Part shown: in pieces, positions 1-11,859 of the stretch | Position numbering within the stretch: position 1 is the stretch's first letter | How the letters are laid out: each line of letters starts with the position of its first letter | Source of the DNA: Holacanthus passer | Lineage: Eukaryota; Chordata; Actinopteri; Pomacanthidae | Direction: 5' to 3' | Assembly: GCA_025331565.1 (NCBI GenBank) | Contig: JAFREQ010000021.1 | Location: forward strand, 1 to 64,000 | DNA: 64,000 nucleotides | Translations under genes and position numbers: made by a program | Notes under the pieces: generated by a model | Databases searched by the model: none | What the model was told of the DNA's origin: nothing | Seen by the model: only the letters and a program-made list of their open reading frames with translations

Positions 1-568
1 CCTCTGCCGCGGCCGCTGGCCTCGGGCAGCGGTGAGGTGAGGGGAGGCAGTGGCGCCTCTCACTCGCTCCCCTCTGCCGCGGCCGCTGGCCTCGGGCAGT
101 GGTGAGGTGAGGTGAGGGGAGGCAGTGGCGCCTCTCACTCGCTCCCCTCTGCCGCGGCCGCTGGCCTCGGGCAGTGGTGAGGTGAGGTGAGGGGAGGCAG
201 TGGCGCCTCTCACTCGCTCCCCTCTGCCGCGGCCGCTGGCCTCGGGCAGCGGTGAGGTGAGGGGAGGCAGTGGCGCCTCTCACTCGCTCCCCTCTGCCGT
301 GGCCGTGGCCGCTGGCCTCGGGCAGCGGTGAGGTGAGGGGAGGCAGTGGCGCCTCTCACTCGCTCCCCTCTGCCGTGGCCGCTGGCCTCGGGCAGCGGTG
401 AGGTGAGGGGAGGCAGTGGCGCCTCTCAGGCAGTGCCGCTGGCCTCGGGCAGCGGTGACTCGCTCCCCTCTGCTGCCGTGGCCGCTGGCCTCGGGCAGTG
501 GTGAGGTGAGGGGAGGCAGTGGCGCCTCTCCCCACTCGCTGGCCCCAGCGGTGAGGTGAGGGGAGGCC
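1..568. repeat. GC-rich minisatellite, about 70-76 bp unit
   Basis: Units beginning cctctgccg recur at about 1, 71, 146, 221, 291 and 367, so the spacing is 70-76 bp; the longer units carry an extra gtgag or ggccgt. Early units contain a NotI-type gcggccgc. From about 420 to 568 the array becomes degenerate. It runs off the left edge of the window, so its full size is unknown. It is very rich in CpG. The word ctggcctcgggcag in each unit also occurs once in the adjoining single-copy DNA near 623, which suggests the array was seeded from that sequence. Confidence 0.9.
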
Positions 569-574
569 TCTGAA

Positions 575-775
575 ACAGTTCTTTCTCCGTGTTTTCTTTC
601 TTCTTCTCCTGGAGCTGCTCCAGCTGGCCTCGGGCAGATTTATCTGGGTGAGCCGAGCCTGGCTGTCCTGCAGTACACATTGGGCCTTCTCATCCAGGTA
701 CCTGAGGTAGAAATTCAGTTGTTCATATTCAGTGGCGCAATGTCTTCCATGTTTTGTCTTCCTCTGTGGATATTT
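575..775 (-). pseudogene. Coiled-coil-like coding fragment, unrecognised
   Basis: Read on the minus strand, this stretch is open from an acceptor-like tttttcag near 775. It encodes a charged helical segment containing EQLNFYLRYLDEKAQ and DSQARLTQINLPEA. In the next frame it continues as QLEQLQEKKKENTEKELFQ. The natural-looking heptad pattern therefore switches frame near 625, exactly where the word shared with the neighbouring minisatellite lies. This could be a decayed exon of a coiled-coil protein, or part of a transposable element interrupted by minisatellite growth. I do not recognise the family and assign no function. Confidence 0.25.
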
Positions 776-1034
776 CTGAAAAACCTGGGTCAAATGTAAT
801 CTTTCTCAAATTCAGCCTATATATATATCCCCTGTTGGAATTCCGTTTCTTTGACTCCTTTGATGTCTTGGTTCCATTCTATCCTTTCAATCTTGATTTC
901 AAATTTGTTTTATTAATTTGTTTTAAAGCAAAAGACATCGGTTTCAGCACATTAATAAACCAAATTAGTGAACCTGAGTAGTATTGTAAGTGAGTATTAT
1001 TTAATAGTAACTGTATTCTTTCATTTTTAAGTTG

Positions 1035-1050
1035 AGCCACTAGGTGGCGT
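1035..1050 (+). promoter_or_regulatory. CTCF-like motif
   Basis: The sequence ccactaggtggcgtc fits the vertebrate CTCF core (CCASYAGRKGGCRS) apart from its last position. This is a sequence match only; occupancy is unknown. Confidence 0.3.
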
Positions 1051-1229
1051 CCATGAGAGTTGTTTTGGGCCTTTGAGAACGTGCTCACCTCTCCTCTCTG
1101 ACTACTGCAGGTAAGCAGCACTTTTTGTGACCTCTAAAGTTCAATTAATATCTTTGTTAAACCAAGCCATCCACCATTTTTGTTTAAATATTCTGTGTAT
1201 TAAGATTTTTGTTAGCACAATGCTGTATG

Positions 1230-1312
1230 TTTTAGCTAGCAGCTATTTCTTGTGTTTAACTTGCAGCTATTTCTTGTATATTAGCTAGCAGCTATTTCTT
1301 GTGTATTAAGAT
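1230..1312 (+). repeat. Short tandem repeat, about 20-29 bp unit
   Basis: Three imperfect copies of agcagctatttcttgt start near 1236, 1263 and 1285, separated by variable ttagct/taact joints. The word tgtgtattaag flanks the array on both sides, near 1194 and 1300. Nothing suggests a coding role. Confidence 0.7.
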
Positions 1313-1843
1313 GTTGATGTTGTCTCCCGTGTTAGCTGAGCGATGTGCTATGGATTTTCTATCTGCTCTTAGGACCTGCTTTCTCAGTAATCTTTCCCCT
1401 AAACTAAACCAGTACTTTTTGTACAAATGTGTGCCTCTGTGACAGAAAACAAAAATGGACGCCTGACACGAAAAAAGTGAATTTTCATGTTTATGTACAC
1501 AAATTAATAAATTAAATTTCATGAGCGTTTCACGAACTGCCATGAGATTTGGTTGTATTATTTGATATATTAACTGAATTCCAATGTTATTTTGTTTTAT
1601 GTACGTAGCAATACGGAGCACTTCTACTGTGCTGCAGGTGAAATCTCATGTACAAGCTGTGGAGGGTCCTACCTAACAGTGTTCAGTAAACCACACAAAA
1701 ACATGAGTTTTGTTGATATTTTTTTCTTACTTTATGGTGTAGCACCTTATCATCAAGCAAGTTTACTCTGCTCTAGTGATGATTGATCTAGTGATTCTGA
1801 ATATTAAAAAAATGTCTGCATACCTCGCCTCAATGTTTATTGA

Positions 1844-2502
1844 GTGAGAGTGAGAGTGGGCATAACAGTCTTGGTGCTGTACACACTGCGCCTTTTGGTT
1901 AGTGACATTCAAGGCCATGGAAATCAAGTGATGGATGATGAGACATATGATGTCATTGTTAAAGCACTGAGAGGAGAATTTCACATTCCTGTAAAAGAAA
2001 GAACAAGGGTCCAACGCTCTGCCCTTGTTCGTCTCTGGCCATCAGAGCTAACACAGTTCAAGAGCGTCATCAAATCCACCCCCTCGACATGGGGAAATGG
2101 GCCGTCAAGCATAGAAACGTTAGATATAGGTACATACTAACCATCCTTGATGTATGTTGCAGATACATATGGCCACACCCCCTGAAGAGCAAAGCGAGCA
2201 AAGAGGTTGCTAAACATCTCGTTGAAATCTACACTGAACATGGCCCACCCAAGAATTTGCAGCACGATCAGGGCAAAGAATTCAAAGGTGCAGTCCAGAA
2301 GCTGATGGAATCATATCAAGTCAAAGTCATTCAGAGCTCTCCATATCACCCCCAGAGCCAAGGTAAAGTTGAAAGAACACACCGGGTGCTATGTCGAAAA
2401 ATCATGTATGACTTTGTAAATGTCAAAAGAGGGGGTGTTAGCTGGGCAGCACATATGCCAGTTTATGCAAGAGTTATGAATCTTGTCAAAAAAGAAGGTT
2501 GA
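1844..2502 (+). pseudogene. Broken DDE integrase/transposase fragment (KRBA2/Ginger or Gypsy type)
   Basis: The part at 2089-2502 reads as an integrase core (rve fold). It has the first acidic residue in LTILDVCCRYIW, the second in LQHDQGKEF and the third in QGKVERTH, with 34 residues between the second and third. The motif SPYHPQSQGKVERTHR is typical of Gypsy/Ginger-type integrases and of the related KRBA2-like genes of fish. The upstream part (1931-2095, DDETYDVIVKALRGEF and RVQRSALVRLW) resembles the region before the core but lies in another frame, so there is a frameshift near 2090. The fragment stops soon after an MPVYARVMN segment and lacks the rest of the C-terminal domain. No intact terminal repeats were seen. 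It is a dead, truncated mobile-element copy or a decayed host gene of that origin. Its family affiliation is from memory of the motifs. Confidence 0.7.
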
Positions 2503-2794
2503 TTCAGCCAAGTATAAAACAACATGAGGGAGTTGTTTCAGCTCCCAATCGTTGTTACCTCAAAGATCGGCTTCACCTCAGGCCTGGACACTGAGCTGAA
2601 GGATCTTTTCAGTGTCAGTAAAAATAACAGCAGCAGCTTTTACACCTGGTCTGTTTTTAATAATGGAGGGACAATCTTCTTCTAATCTGAATCCAGTTAT
2701 AGAAGATCCTCACTACATGATGCTGCTGAACCTAAACCTCTGTACCAACTGAAGTTACTGTGTCTCTGAATGATCAGTTTATTGTCAACAGTTT

Positions 2795-2935
2795 AGAGGA
2801 AGTATTCAGATCCTTTACTTGAGTAAAAATACTCATAAACATACTCTGTAAAGGGTAAAGTCTGCATCAAAAATGTTACTTCAGTAAAGGTCTATAAGTA
2901 TAATCAGATGTAGAATGTACTAAGTAAAAGAAATT
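2795..2935 (-). repeat. Dispersed repeat, AAGTACTTTTACT family (copy 1)
   Basis: The sequence agtattcagatcctttact at the left is the reverse complement of the 3' part of a longer copy at 40913-41170. Related pieces lie at 16470 and 44278. I know this kind of repeat from fish genomes but cannot name it securely. Confidence 0.6.
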
Positions 2936-3012
2936 GTCTCCTGTGACTCTTCTACTATTATATATTCTATCATTAGATTATTATTACTGATGCATTTAGT
3001 ACAGGACTGCAA

Positions 3013-3282
3013 CTAATGAGAGAGAGAAAGAGACGGGGGGGGATACAGAGAGAGACAGAGACTGAGAGAGAGAGACAGAAGAGGGGGGAGATACAGAGAG
3101 AGCGATACAGAGAGAGAGAGACAGACTGAGAGAGAAGAGAGAGAGAGAGAGACTGAGAGAGAAGAGAGAGAGGGGGAGAGATACAGAGAGAGAGGAGATA
3201 GAGAGACAGACAGAGAGAGAGGGGGGATACAGAGAGAGAGGAGATAGAGAGACAGACAGAGAGAGAGGGGGAGAGATACAGA

Positions 3283-3313
<31 letters not shown>

Positions 3314-3475
3314 GGGGAGAGATACAGAGAGAGAGAGAGACTGAGAGAGAAGAGAGAGAGAGGGGGGAGAGATACAGAGAGAGAGAGGAGATAGAGAGAC
3401 AGACAGAGAGAGGGGGGATACAGAGAGAGGGCGATACAGAGAGAGAGAGAGAGACAGACAGAGAGGGAGGAGGAT
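3013..3475 (+). repeat. Long (GA)n-rich simple repeat with GATACA interruptions
   Basis: About 460 bp of almost pure purine: gagagaga runs interrupted regularly by gatacagaga, gacagaga and ggggg blocks. The opposite strand is open as Ser/Leu-rich reading frames, but these are translations of the simple repeat. It sits directly before the CpG-rich candidate first-exon region of psd. Confidence 0.95.
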
Positions 3476-3557
3476 GAGTTGAGATGTCTGAGAGCTGAGG
3501 CTGTAAAAACCCGACGAGGATCTGTCCATTTCACAGTATCACGTCTGTTTCCACATA

Positions 3558-3600
3558 CACTCTCTCTCCCTCTCTCTCTCTCTCTTTCTCTCTCTCTCAC
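3558..3600 (+). repeat. (CT)n microsatellite
   Basis: A run of tctctc with two interruptions, on the opposite purine polarity to the GA block just upstream. Confidence 0.9.
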
Positions 3601-4044
3601 ACACAAACAGACAGACAGGCAGATGCTGGTGGACGCTGGAGGAGGAGGAGGATCACTGTGGACCGCAGTGTCTCATCATCTGTGGCCGTGAAGAGACAAA
3701 CAGCTTCAGCATCTCCTCCTCGGTGAGTCTCCTCTCCTCTCCTCTCCTCTCCTCTCCTCTCCTCTCCTCTCCCCTCCCCTCTCCTCTCCTCTCCTCCTCT
3801 CCTCTCTCCTCTCTGCCGCCTGCCTGCTACTGAAGGAATGACTGCTGCGTTTTTTCCTCCGTGCCTTTGCGGCGCCGCTGCCTCGGACGCATCAGTGCAC
3901 AAGTTGGGTCGTGCACCGCGGACACATGCGGGACCTGTCGGATGCTCAGAGGTCATTGACGCATGTGTGCGGCTCATCCTGCACCTGCAGAGCCAAGTTT
4001 CAGCCTGGCAGCAAAAGTTGGCAGCGGACTGTCTCATCTATAAG
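3600..4044 (+). promoter_or_regulatory. CpG-rich candidate promoter and 5' untranslated exon of psd
   Basis: This stretch is the best candidate for the start of the psd transcript. It is far richer in CpG than the surrounding DNA, mainly at 3840-3990. It contains two consensus splice donors, cctcg|gtgagt at 3722/3723 and ataag|gtgagtg at 4044/4045. The psd start codon lies in an exon that begins with a splice acceptor at 20244, so at least one upstream non-coding exon is required; this region could supply it across a 16-kb intron. An open frame 3838-4044 exists, but joined to 20245 it meets a stop at once, so it would be an upstream ORF at most. No TATA box was identified. The link to psd is inference. 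Confidence 0.35.
3727..3813 (+). repeat. (CTCCT)n pentanucleotide repeat
   Basis: Repeated ctcct units immediately follow the first donor-like site of the candidate psd leader exon, so they would lie at the start of the intron if that donor is used. Confidence 0.95.
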
Positions 4045-4314
4045 GTGAGTGTGTACGTGAGAGGATTCCAGATAAGTTTGTCGCACCTGAGATGCACAGG
4101 TGAATGCAGAGCTGCTGGGCTTCTGTTCAGAGCCTCACAGATGGATGCACGAGGTGATCTGGGGTCCATATTTGATGCATGTATGCAAAATATTGAGATT
4201 GCATGGTTAAAAGCTGAAAATATCTCAGGTGATATTTTACTGCAATTGTTGTATTTATGTCATAGTTTCAATGGTTTATCAATGTAAAGCAGACAACTGA
4301 ACTTTTGCATCCAT

Positions 4315-4515
4315 TAGATCTAAAACAGAAGCAACAATTTTAATAATCAATTTATGTTTTATAAGCAAAAAATGCTCTTCTATCAGAATAAAGTTAGTAA
4401 AATAAAACACTTCATATTTTATTCATTTGACAGACTTTCACAATTTCCTGATATCTGACAGGTCAAACAGTGAATCGAGAGAATAATCAATAATAGAAGT
4501 AAGAATTAGTTATGA
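4315..4515 (+). repeat. Dispersed repeat, ATCGATTA family (copy 1)
   Basis: Diverged copy containing aatcgagagaataatcaata and an upstream tttcctgatatctgacag segment. Both correspond to the fuller copies at 62695-62930 and 63495-63720. Confidence 0.5.
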
Positions 4516-4840
4516 AATCTAATAATCCATTCATTTCCTCTCAGCGTCCGGTTGATTTTATCAGATTTGGATCAGATTTATGCTAATGCCAGGATGATAA
4601 ATGACACTGCAGGAAAAGTGTCTGCAGCTCAGAGAGGACAGAGCTGAGACCCTGTCAAACGTCCCCTGGTTTAAACCCAGGAGCAGATCGTCAAGGGCAG
4701 CTGGAGGCGTTTCGTCTTCATTTGTTGCAGTTTATGAATCCCCCATCTGGGGCCTCAGTCTAGACTCCGGGTTTCAGTGCCTGGATGGTGGGGGTAGAAA
4801 AAAGACTCTATTCTTCTTCACCTTTCCTGGAGAGAAGTAA

Positions 4841-4882
4841 AACACACACACAGGAACACACAGGAACACACACACACACTCC
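4841..4882 (+). repeat. (CA)n microsatellite, interrupted
   Basis: Runs of cacaca broken by two aggaacacacagg segments. Confidence 0.85.
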
Positions 4883-7394
4883 ATCACGTCTGCAGGACTG
4901 TTGGTCAGAGTGAGTCTCTGAGGAATCAGCCGCTCCACAAGTCGACTGCTCTCCCACTGTTTGTGCTTGTTGCAGATCTTCATGTGACTTTAATTCTTTA
5001 GTGTTGTGATCAATCAGGATCAATTTCATCAGCTTTGGTCGTTGATCAATAGCTAAACGCGTTCAGAGTGAGACAAGAGTGAAAAAGCTGAAGGTCTTTT
5101 CAAGGATAGTACTGTCTGTATCCTGTCTGTTTTTTGGGACTATTTTCAGCTGCGGATTAACACGCATTTGTTGATGTCGTGAGTATTAACAGCAGCAGGA
5201 TGTGTGTTATCTTCTGATAATCAGACTAAAGTGACATTTAGCTTCACTGTTTTGCTTCATTTGCTCCATCACTCAGTCACAAGTGTCTCTGACCTGATGA
5301 GTAGCTTTTAGCTGTAACAGAGCCGTCTGCATGTCATTTAGTCAAGTAGTAATTTAATGAAGTCATTTAATGTAAACATGTGTAATGGCACTGCGCTCCA
5401 TACTCGTCCAATCAGATTCATTATACCTGTCCTGCTGCCTTCAGGTGGCTGCAGGGATGTGAACTGAAGGAGAAACTCTTCATACAGTCGAAAGCTGCTG
5501 TGGACACAAATGCTGGAAGAATCAATCGTTCAATTTTAGATGAATTCATATTCATTTACTGATGTTCCAGCTTCGACTGAATTAAAAGTTATTTTTGATG
5601 CCCACCTATTATTTTCTTTATTTACATTTTAAAAGTTATTTCATGATTTCTTTTCTATCTAAGACTCATTTTCAAACAACATGCCGACATCTTGCTCGCT
5701 ACCGCATCTGTCCAACAGGAATATATGACACAGGACTTGAAAAAGTAATTGAGCTATAGTGCTTTGACTTTATCATATTATTGTAGTTTTCGTAATACTT
5801 GTTGGTTCCATTTATCAGGCTTTTTGTTTTTGTTTATCATGCGGTCATTGAACGCATCTCAAGGCTCGTTCATGATACATTTTCATTATTAACCTCATAA
5901 ACAAAGCTTGTTTGGCCAAGATTTAAGAGGTGTGGGCAGCGATTGAGGTCTGTAATCAAGTTAGACGCATGAATATATAGGAGTGAAAATAAACTACAGA
6001 CAATGATGGAGCTCTTTGGAAGAGAGGAATGAGAAATGTCAGGCTTTGAATGCACTTTTTGGATGGAACTTTTTTTCCCATTCATTTTATTGACAATAAG
6101 AAAAGGAGAATGTCAGCAGTCTCCTCCTGTGGTGAAGAGTAGAAGAGGTTGTATTGTGGAAGCAGGACGGACACAGATGCCTCGATGGCCCGTGTGAGAG
6201 CTGTGATAACAAAGTGGTTCATGTTAACAGTGTTTGGGTTCCCATCAGTTCTCGTTGGGAGATTGAGACGGTCACTGTTTCTATCCTCATGTTGTTAATG
6301 GTGCTGAGAAAACAGCATTAGTGACCAGAGTGGTCTTGAATTACTGCTTTTTTCTGCTTCCCACGTCTGTTTTTATTTCTTCCTACGCTCTCCCACTCTT
6401 CGCTCGCTCTCAATAGCTCACAGCTTCTGTCTCTTCTTTCCATGCTTTGCAGTTTTTTGTTTCAAAGAATGAGCATATTTTCTTTAAAGTCAGTGTAATG
6501 AAGAGCTGCTATGTGGCTGTATTTCCTGCTTTGAACGTCTGAAAGCCAGGAATACGTTTCGGAGGTGTGGTGGTGGGAGTATTTAGGAGGTGAGAGCTCT
6601 GGCATTGAAAAGGGGCCTTTTAGCATTTGGATAGGAGCGAGCTTGTGTGATGATAACGAGCATTAGCATTTTACAATCCTGCTGTGTTTCCGTATAATGA
6701 GCGGTCGTCTGCTGCTCGCTGCTCCAATCTGGGAGGCTTTCTCTGTATGTTGGCCGCGGTGCAGATGGAGCACTTTGCAGTGGCCTGGATCCTGTGTGAT
6801 TAATGAAACGCAAATCTGTCGTAGAGGCGCTTTCTCCTCGTTACGCGCCGAAACGCCTCCTCGCTTCGTCACTCAGAAACAGTGCAACATGAGTACGGGG
6901 ATGCGGGCCTCGTTCTTGGCTGTTTGCTAACATTTCAATGCCAGTAATTGATTTTTTTTTCTCGATGCTTGATGGCCCACAATGCCCTGCAAAGTGTCCA
7001 GCAGCAAGTGATATCACAGTTTATCTGAATCCAAAGGGTTTAATGGAGGAGTTGAGTTACATAAATCACTGAGATGAGATGCACTTCGAAATGTTTTGAC
7101 TGTCTTGATTTGGGTCTTAAAAAGAAAATTCCAGTATTTTTCAACCTACTTCTGTCATTTTTTATATGAGTGCTTCAGTATGAACGTCTTCCAGGAGAGA
7201 CTGAAATGTGAGCCATTAACTCCACATTTATATCGTATCAAGTCTCTGCATCACTGCCAGCTTTTCGCTCTACATCTTTCGTCTCACTATGGGTCATAAT
7301 AACTTTGCACTCACCAACCTCTTTGTAAAAATATAGGAAACATGAAATCTAGCTAAACTTGTATTTATCTGCAGTAATAACAAACATGTATCAC

Positions 7395-7475
7395 TCAAAA
7401 TTTCATGGCAATTCATCTACAAGTTGTTCAGATATTTCAGTCTGAACCAAAGTGATGGACTGAAAAACCACCAAC
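7395..7475 (-). repeat. Dispersed repeat, GAAATATCTCAACAA family (copy 1)
   Basis: The segment aaatttcatggcaattcat is the reverse complement of the ATGGATTGCCATGAAATTT core of the copies at 29.1-29.5 kb. The strand is therefore minus. Confidence 0.55.
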
Positions 7476-7864
7476 CTGCATCACGCTTAAATTCTTAAAC
7501 CTCCTCCGACCCACAACCTCTCACATACAAGCTGCCGTGCAGTTAGTTCATTCACTCGAAAGGTTTGTCCCAGCAGTAGATGCATGTAACCAATCCAAGG
7601 TTGGAATTTTGTCATTGTTTCAATCTTAATTTGAGTTATTTCCTGTTTTATGTTGAAAGGGTTTGTCCTCAGGTGTGCTGATTTACTTCACTTCCTGCTC
7701 TTGTGTTTCCCACCTTTCTGATTACTGATTACTTTCACCTGTACCTCGTTAACTTTCCCTTTCTCGTCTGTTTGGTCTGTGTGTTCATCTCTCTCTCTCA
7801 TGTCAAGCGTTTGAGCCCGTTTCCAAGTGTTTAGTCTTGTCTAGTTAGTTTAGTGACGTCTGAA

Positions 7865-8055
7865 AGATATTGAATTTACAGTGATACAAAACAGAGACTA
7901 GCGGCAAATCACATTAGAGAAGCTGGAACCAATAATCAGTGAGTCGACTTTCTTGATAAATGACTTAAACAATTAATTGGTTATCAAAACTGTTGTCGAA
8001 CAATTTTCTGTCGCTTAACTAATCCATTAATCAACTAATTGTTTTACCACTGATA
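7865..8055 (-). repeat. Dispersed repeat, ATCGATTA family (copy 2)
   Basis: Contains caattaattggttatcaaaa, ctgtcgcttaactaatccat and the reversed AGCTTCTC element (agaagctggaacca), matching the family in reverse orientation. Confidence 0.6.
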
Positions 8056-8846
8056 AAATGTTTCTGTGTATTGTTGACCTTACATGAGTGGAGAAAGGAC
8101 GGACGGGAGCGAAGGACAGATTGAGAGAAAGAGGAGATCCAATCTTGATCCTCCACTTGTTACACAGAGGAGTTTATTTTTAAAACCCCGTCGATCAATG
8201 AGTGCCATTGTTTGCCTCTGTAGGACTCTCAAGTTCACCCACAAACATGGCCGTCGGCCGGTGGAGGCAATCGACGTGATTGTTTAATTTGATTGCCCCT
8301 AATGTTATTTGTCTGAAATAGAGCCGCGGTCAACATGTTGTTTTCACCCCGGCTGCTGAAAACCTCCCCACTCTTAAAGCCTCATCCACATCTGCCTGAG
8401 GAGTGCTGACGCTGCGGGAGGCAAAGGGAAGGCTGGCTCGCCGCCGCTTGGTGCAGTCTGCAGAGACGAGCTGCTGCCGACAGCTGCCTGTCATCTTCAC
8501 CTGTTCCACCTCGCAGGAAAACTGTGCGACCGAACTGTTGACTTCAACGCTTTGTTGAGGCAGACGCAGACTGATGATGAATCCCCTGTCAGAGGTACGT
8601 CATTGTCAGACATCTCCAAACTCCTGAAGGTATTAATATAAGCAAACATAAGCTGCTTTAGCTGCAAGTTTGCCGGATCTGTTTCCTGTCTTCTTAGAGG
8701 ACCTGATATTGTTGCTCAGAGTCAGACTTGATCCTGGAGGATGCTGCACGTCGAGAGCCAGACTCTGCTGACGTTTACAGCCACGGCTTTATTTAGATGA
8801 ATGAGCTGCCTGCTTCGAGAGGTCAAAGGATAAAAATGACTAAGTG

Positions 8847-8876
8847 CATCTATCTATCTATCTATCTATCTATCTA
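8847..8876 (+). repeat. (ATCT)n tetranucleotide repeat
   Basis: Seven perfect tatc units. Confidence 0.95.
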
Positions 8877-10884
8877 GTAATGCATTTTTGGAATTTCTTA
8901 GAAACGCCTACCGTCACTCAAAACTTTGAATTTGACGTTCAGCTGTGTGTATGTGGAGTCTCAGAAGGTCATTTTGTTGTGTTTTGTTTGTATGTGTGTG
9001 TTCTTGAATTTCAGATAGCAAAAACTTCCAATATATTAATTTGACCCTCATCCTCCTCCTGATCTAATAACGCAGTATAATGAAGGATTGAATTTAAGTT
9101 GCTCTTGTAATTAATGGAAATACGTCACGTTACAGAAGTTAAAGAAGCTCTCTTTTTTCATTTCAGTGTAACTTTAAGCAATTAATTGGAATATAATCAT
9201 CAGTTGGAACTAGAGAATGTTTGGCATTTTCCTGAGAAAATGACTCACTTTGATTTTGAAAATTTGATTTGCGGGTCTGTTGTGGTTACGAGGTTTCTCT
9301 TCTGGGTCTCCGAAGGCCGTTTTGGATGAGAGGAGAAAGTTATAGTAGTGAAGGCCAAAGTTTATCAGTGGTTGTAAATCTGAGAGCGGCCTGGTGTCTC
9401 ATGGTCAGTCAGCCCGACATTAAACATCACAGAGACGGATAAACAAGCAAAGTAACTGATTGATAGGCAGATCAGAGACACAGTGCAGAAATGCTAACTG
9501 AGTGTGTGTGTGTGTATGTTATCTGTAGTTTGTGTTAAAAGGAAATTCCTGTATTATACAACAGGGTGTTGTCCATCATACATCATGGCATCAACATTTC
9601 AGATATAGTCATTCTGCTTTTTATGGCTTTATAACTGGGCTAAAGTCCCTTCATCGAAGAATGAGGCTCATGAGGTGTGAACATGGAAACACAAGGTGAC
9701 ACATACACAAGTGAACATGAAATACAGGTAATACAGGTGACGGTGCCAATCATTCGTTGGACCATTGTTACAGACAGATTATAAAAGACCAAGTACTAAA
9801 AACAAAACTTAAAACCTCTGTTTCATTCCTTTGTCGTGATGTCAGGTTATGTCTTGTATCTCCTTTGTGAGCGAGACATCAAGGTCAAGCTGCAGGCTGG
9901 AAACCCAACTCACCTGTAACGCAGAAGAGTGTTATGATGCATTATAAAGCAATTAGCTTTAAAATGTTCAACCTGCAAACAACTGCTTGTATTTGCTTGG
10001 TATCATCAGATTTGCATCTCTTTGCATCTGCACAAAACTACTCGTGAATGTTGTTGACTGTTATCAGCAAGTATCACATCCACAAACATCAAAAACCTGA
10101 AGTGAATAAATTATGTTTTATGTTTTTAAATTAAATTACTTTACCAGGCAAATCTGACAGTATGTAACACGAGATCCACAAAATGCTTCTCCTCAGACAG
10201 AGTTTTATTTTTACTTGTACCTGTTATTGTGGAGGTGGTGTCAAAAATACCTTCAGCCCGTCTGGATGTGTCTGGACTCTCTGATTTACAGGGAAATATT
10301 TAGCAGTTTACTCTCAGTAGAATCTCGCTCAGTGGAGATAAGATGCACAAAACGACGTTCTGTAGCTCCAGTTTGTGGTTTAAGACAATAAGTCAGGTGT
10401 AGCTCTACAACCACAGCAGCTTTAACCATAACTTCTGCTTCGAATGGGTCATAAACACACACTTTATCCTCTTGAAGAAATATGTGTTTGAGTACCTGAG
10501 TGTGGATGTTGAGTCAACATGTTTGTTCATATGAAGATAAACTGAGAGCGAGAAAGAGTTTTTGTTCCTCTCAGGCTTCCCTGCTTCTCTTTAATATTTC
10601 AGTGGAGTGAGAGCGAGCTTTTTCCTGCTCTGTCCTCTCTGATGTGTTCAGACCCTGTGAGAGCTTTTTGATATCATAGCTCACATATGTCACTCGTGTT
10701 TTCTTTGTCTCCTTTCAGAAACTTTCTTTAATATCAGTCATATAGAGTTGTTGTCTAATGCGTCCAGCAGCATTAAGGGAAACTATCATGATGTTGCTCT
10801 TTATGCTTTGTTGAATTATGGCTCAAAATAACATGAAACATAAATACTAACATATGACTGCTATATGGACCAAATATAGATGTA

Positions 10885-11130
10885 AACAACATGGCCAAAG
10901 GTATGTGGACACCAAACACTGCAGCTAGCTGTGATTGTTGAACATCTTGATCCAAAACCTGGAGCTTTAATCTGCTGCTGTCTGAGGTCTGTGAAGGTCA
11001 GTTTCACCAAACTGTGTAAACCCTCTCTTTATGGGTCGAGTCGAGTGCAGGGGGCGCTGTCCTGTTGAAACAGGAAAGGGACAAACACAAAGTTGGAATC
11101 GCTCTAGAGTCCAGAATATGCTTCACCTCA
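10885..11130 (+). mobile_element. Decayed Tc1-like/MITE fragment (copy 1)
   Basis: Begins with a terminal-repeat-like gccaaaggtatgtggacacc, followed by ttgttgaacatcttgatcca. The internal part tgttgaaacaggaaagggac also matches this fish family. It is internally deleted, and I see no right terminal repeat. It shares its end with copies at 25.8 kb and 57.5 kb. Confidence 0.6.
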
Positions 11131-11859
11131 GGAGGCGGGACGGACAAGAGAAAATTAAAAGATAAATCTAATGATTAGATTTTTTTTATTCATTCTTTAT
11201 TTGTCTGCTTGCTTTTATATTCCTGAGACGTTTCACCAAACCGATGCTGAAAAAACCTTTAAAATAGTTTGAAATTGTTTTTGAATGTATTTCTCTTTTT
11301 GCCCTTTAAAAAAAAAAATGTGAAGGTTTCGTTTTCATGCATGAGATAAATAGATTCATTAATACATGTTAGATTTCTGAAAAATACATGTCCTTATATT
11401 AGACCACGTGTAAAATCCCCAGAATCCACATGTTTATATGGAAATAGATCACATGAAATGGTGATCACATGATTCATTCACATGGTGTTTTATTTCTCAT
11501 ATTTTTGTTTTCCTACTGTATTTATTTCATCTGTTTGTTTCTGATGTAATGAGCACTAGGCTTCTCCACTTCCTCATCTCTTTATTAAGCTCGGAGGTGT
11601 TTGGGAGGAGGGGTTCACACGTGCCTGAGATGTTGCCGCCCTGCATGCAGATCAGACCACATGTCCACTTTTCATCCACTCACATCTGACACTTTCATCT
11701 TGAACCGTTTCCCACTCGGGGAACACATCCAGCTTGTACGAGCGCCCGGTGCCTTTAAACACCTCATGCCTCCATGTCTTGCACGTTCCCTCCTCGCAGC
11801 GCCTCCCTCGCCCGCACCAACTACTCCACACTGACTCAGCATGCATGTGAGAGGCAGAG

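Noticed and set aside
2996..3606. Two long minus-strand Ser/Leu-rich open frames
   Set aside because: They are translations of the (GA)n simple repeat and have no domain or codon signal.
8580..8600. Donor-like agag|gtacgt as a psd leader exon end
   Set aside because: The upstream segment is not clearly CpG-rich or exon-like; the 3.6-4.05 kb segment is a better candidate.
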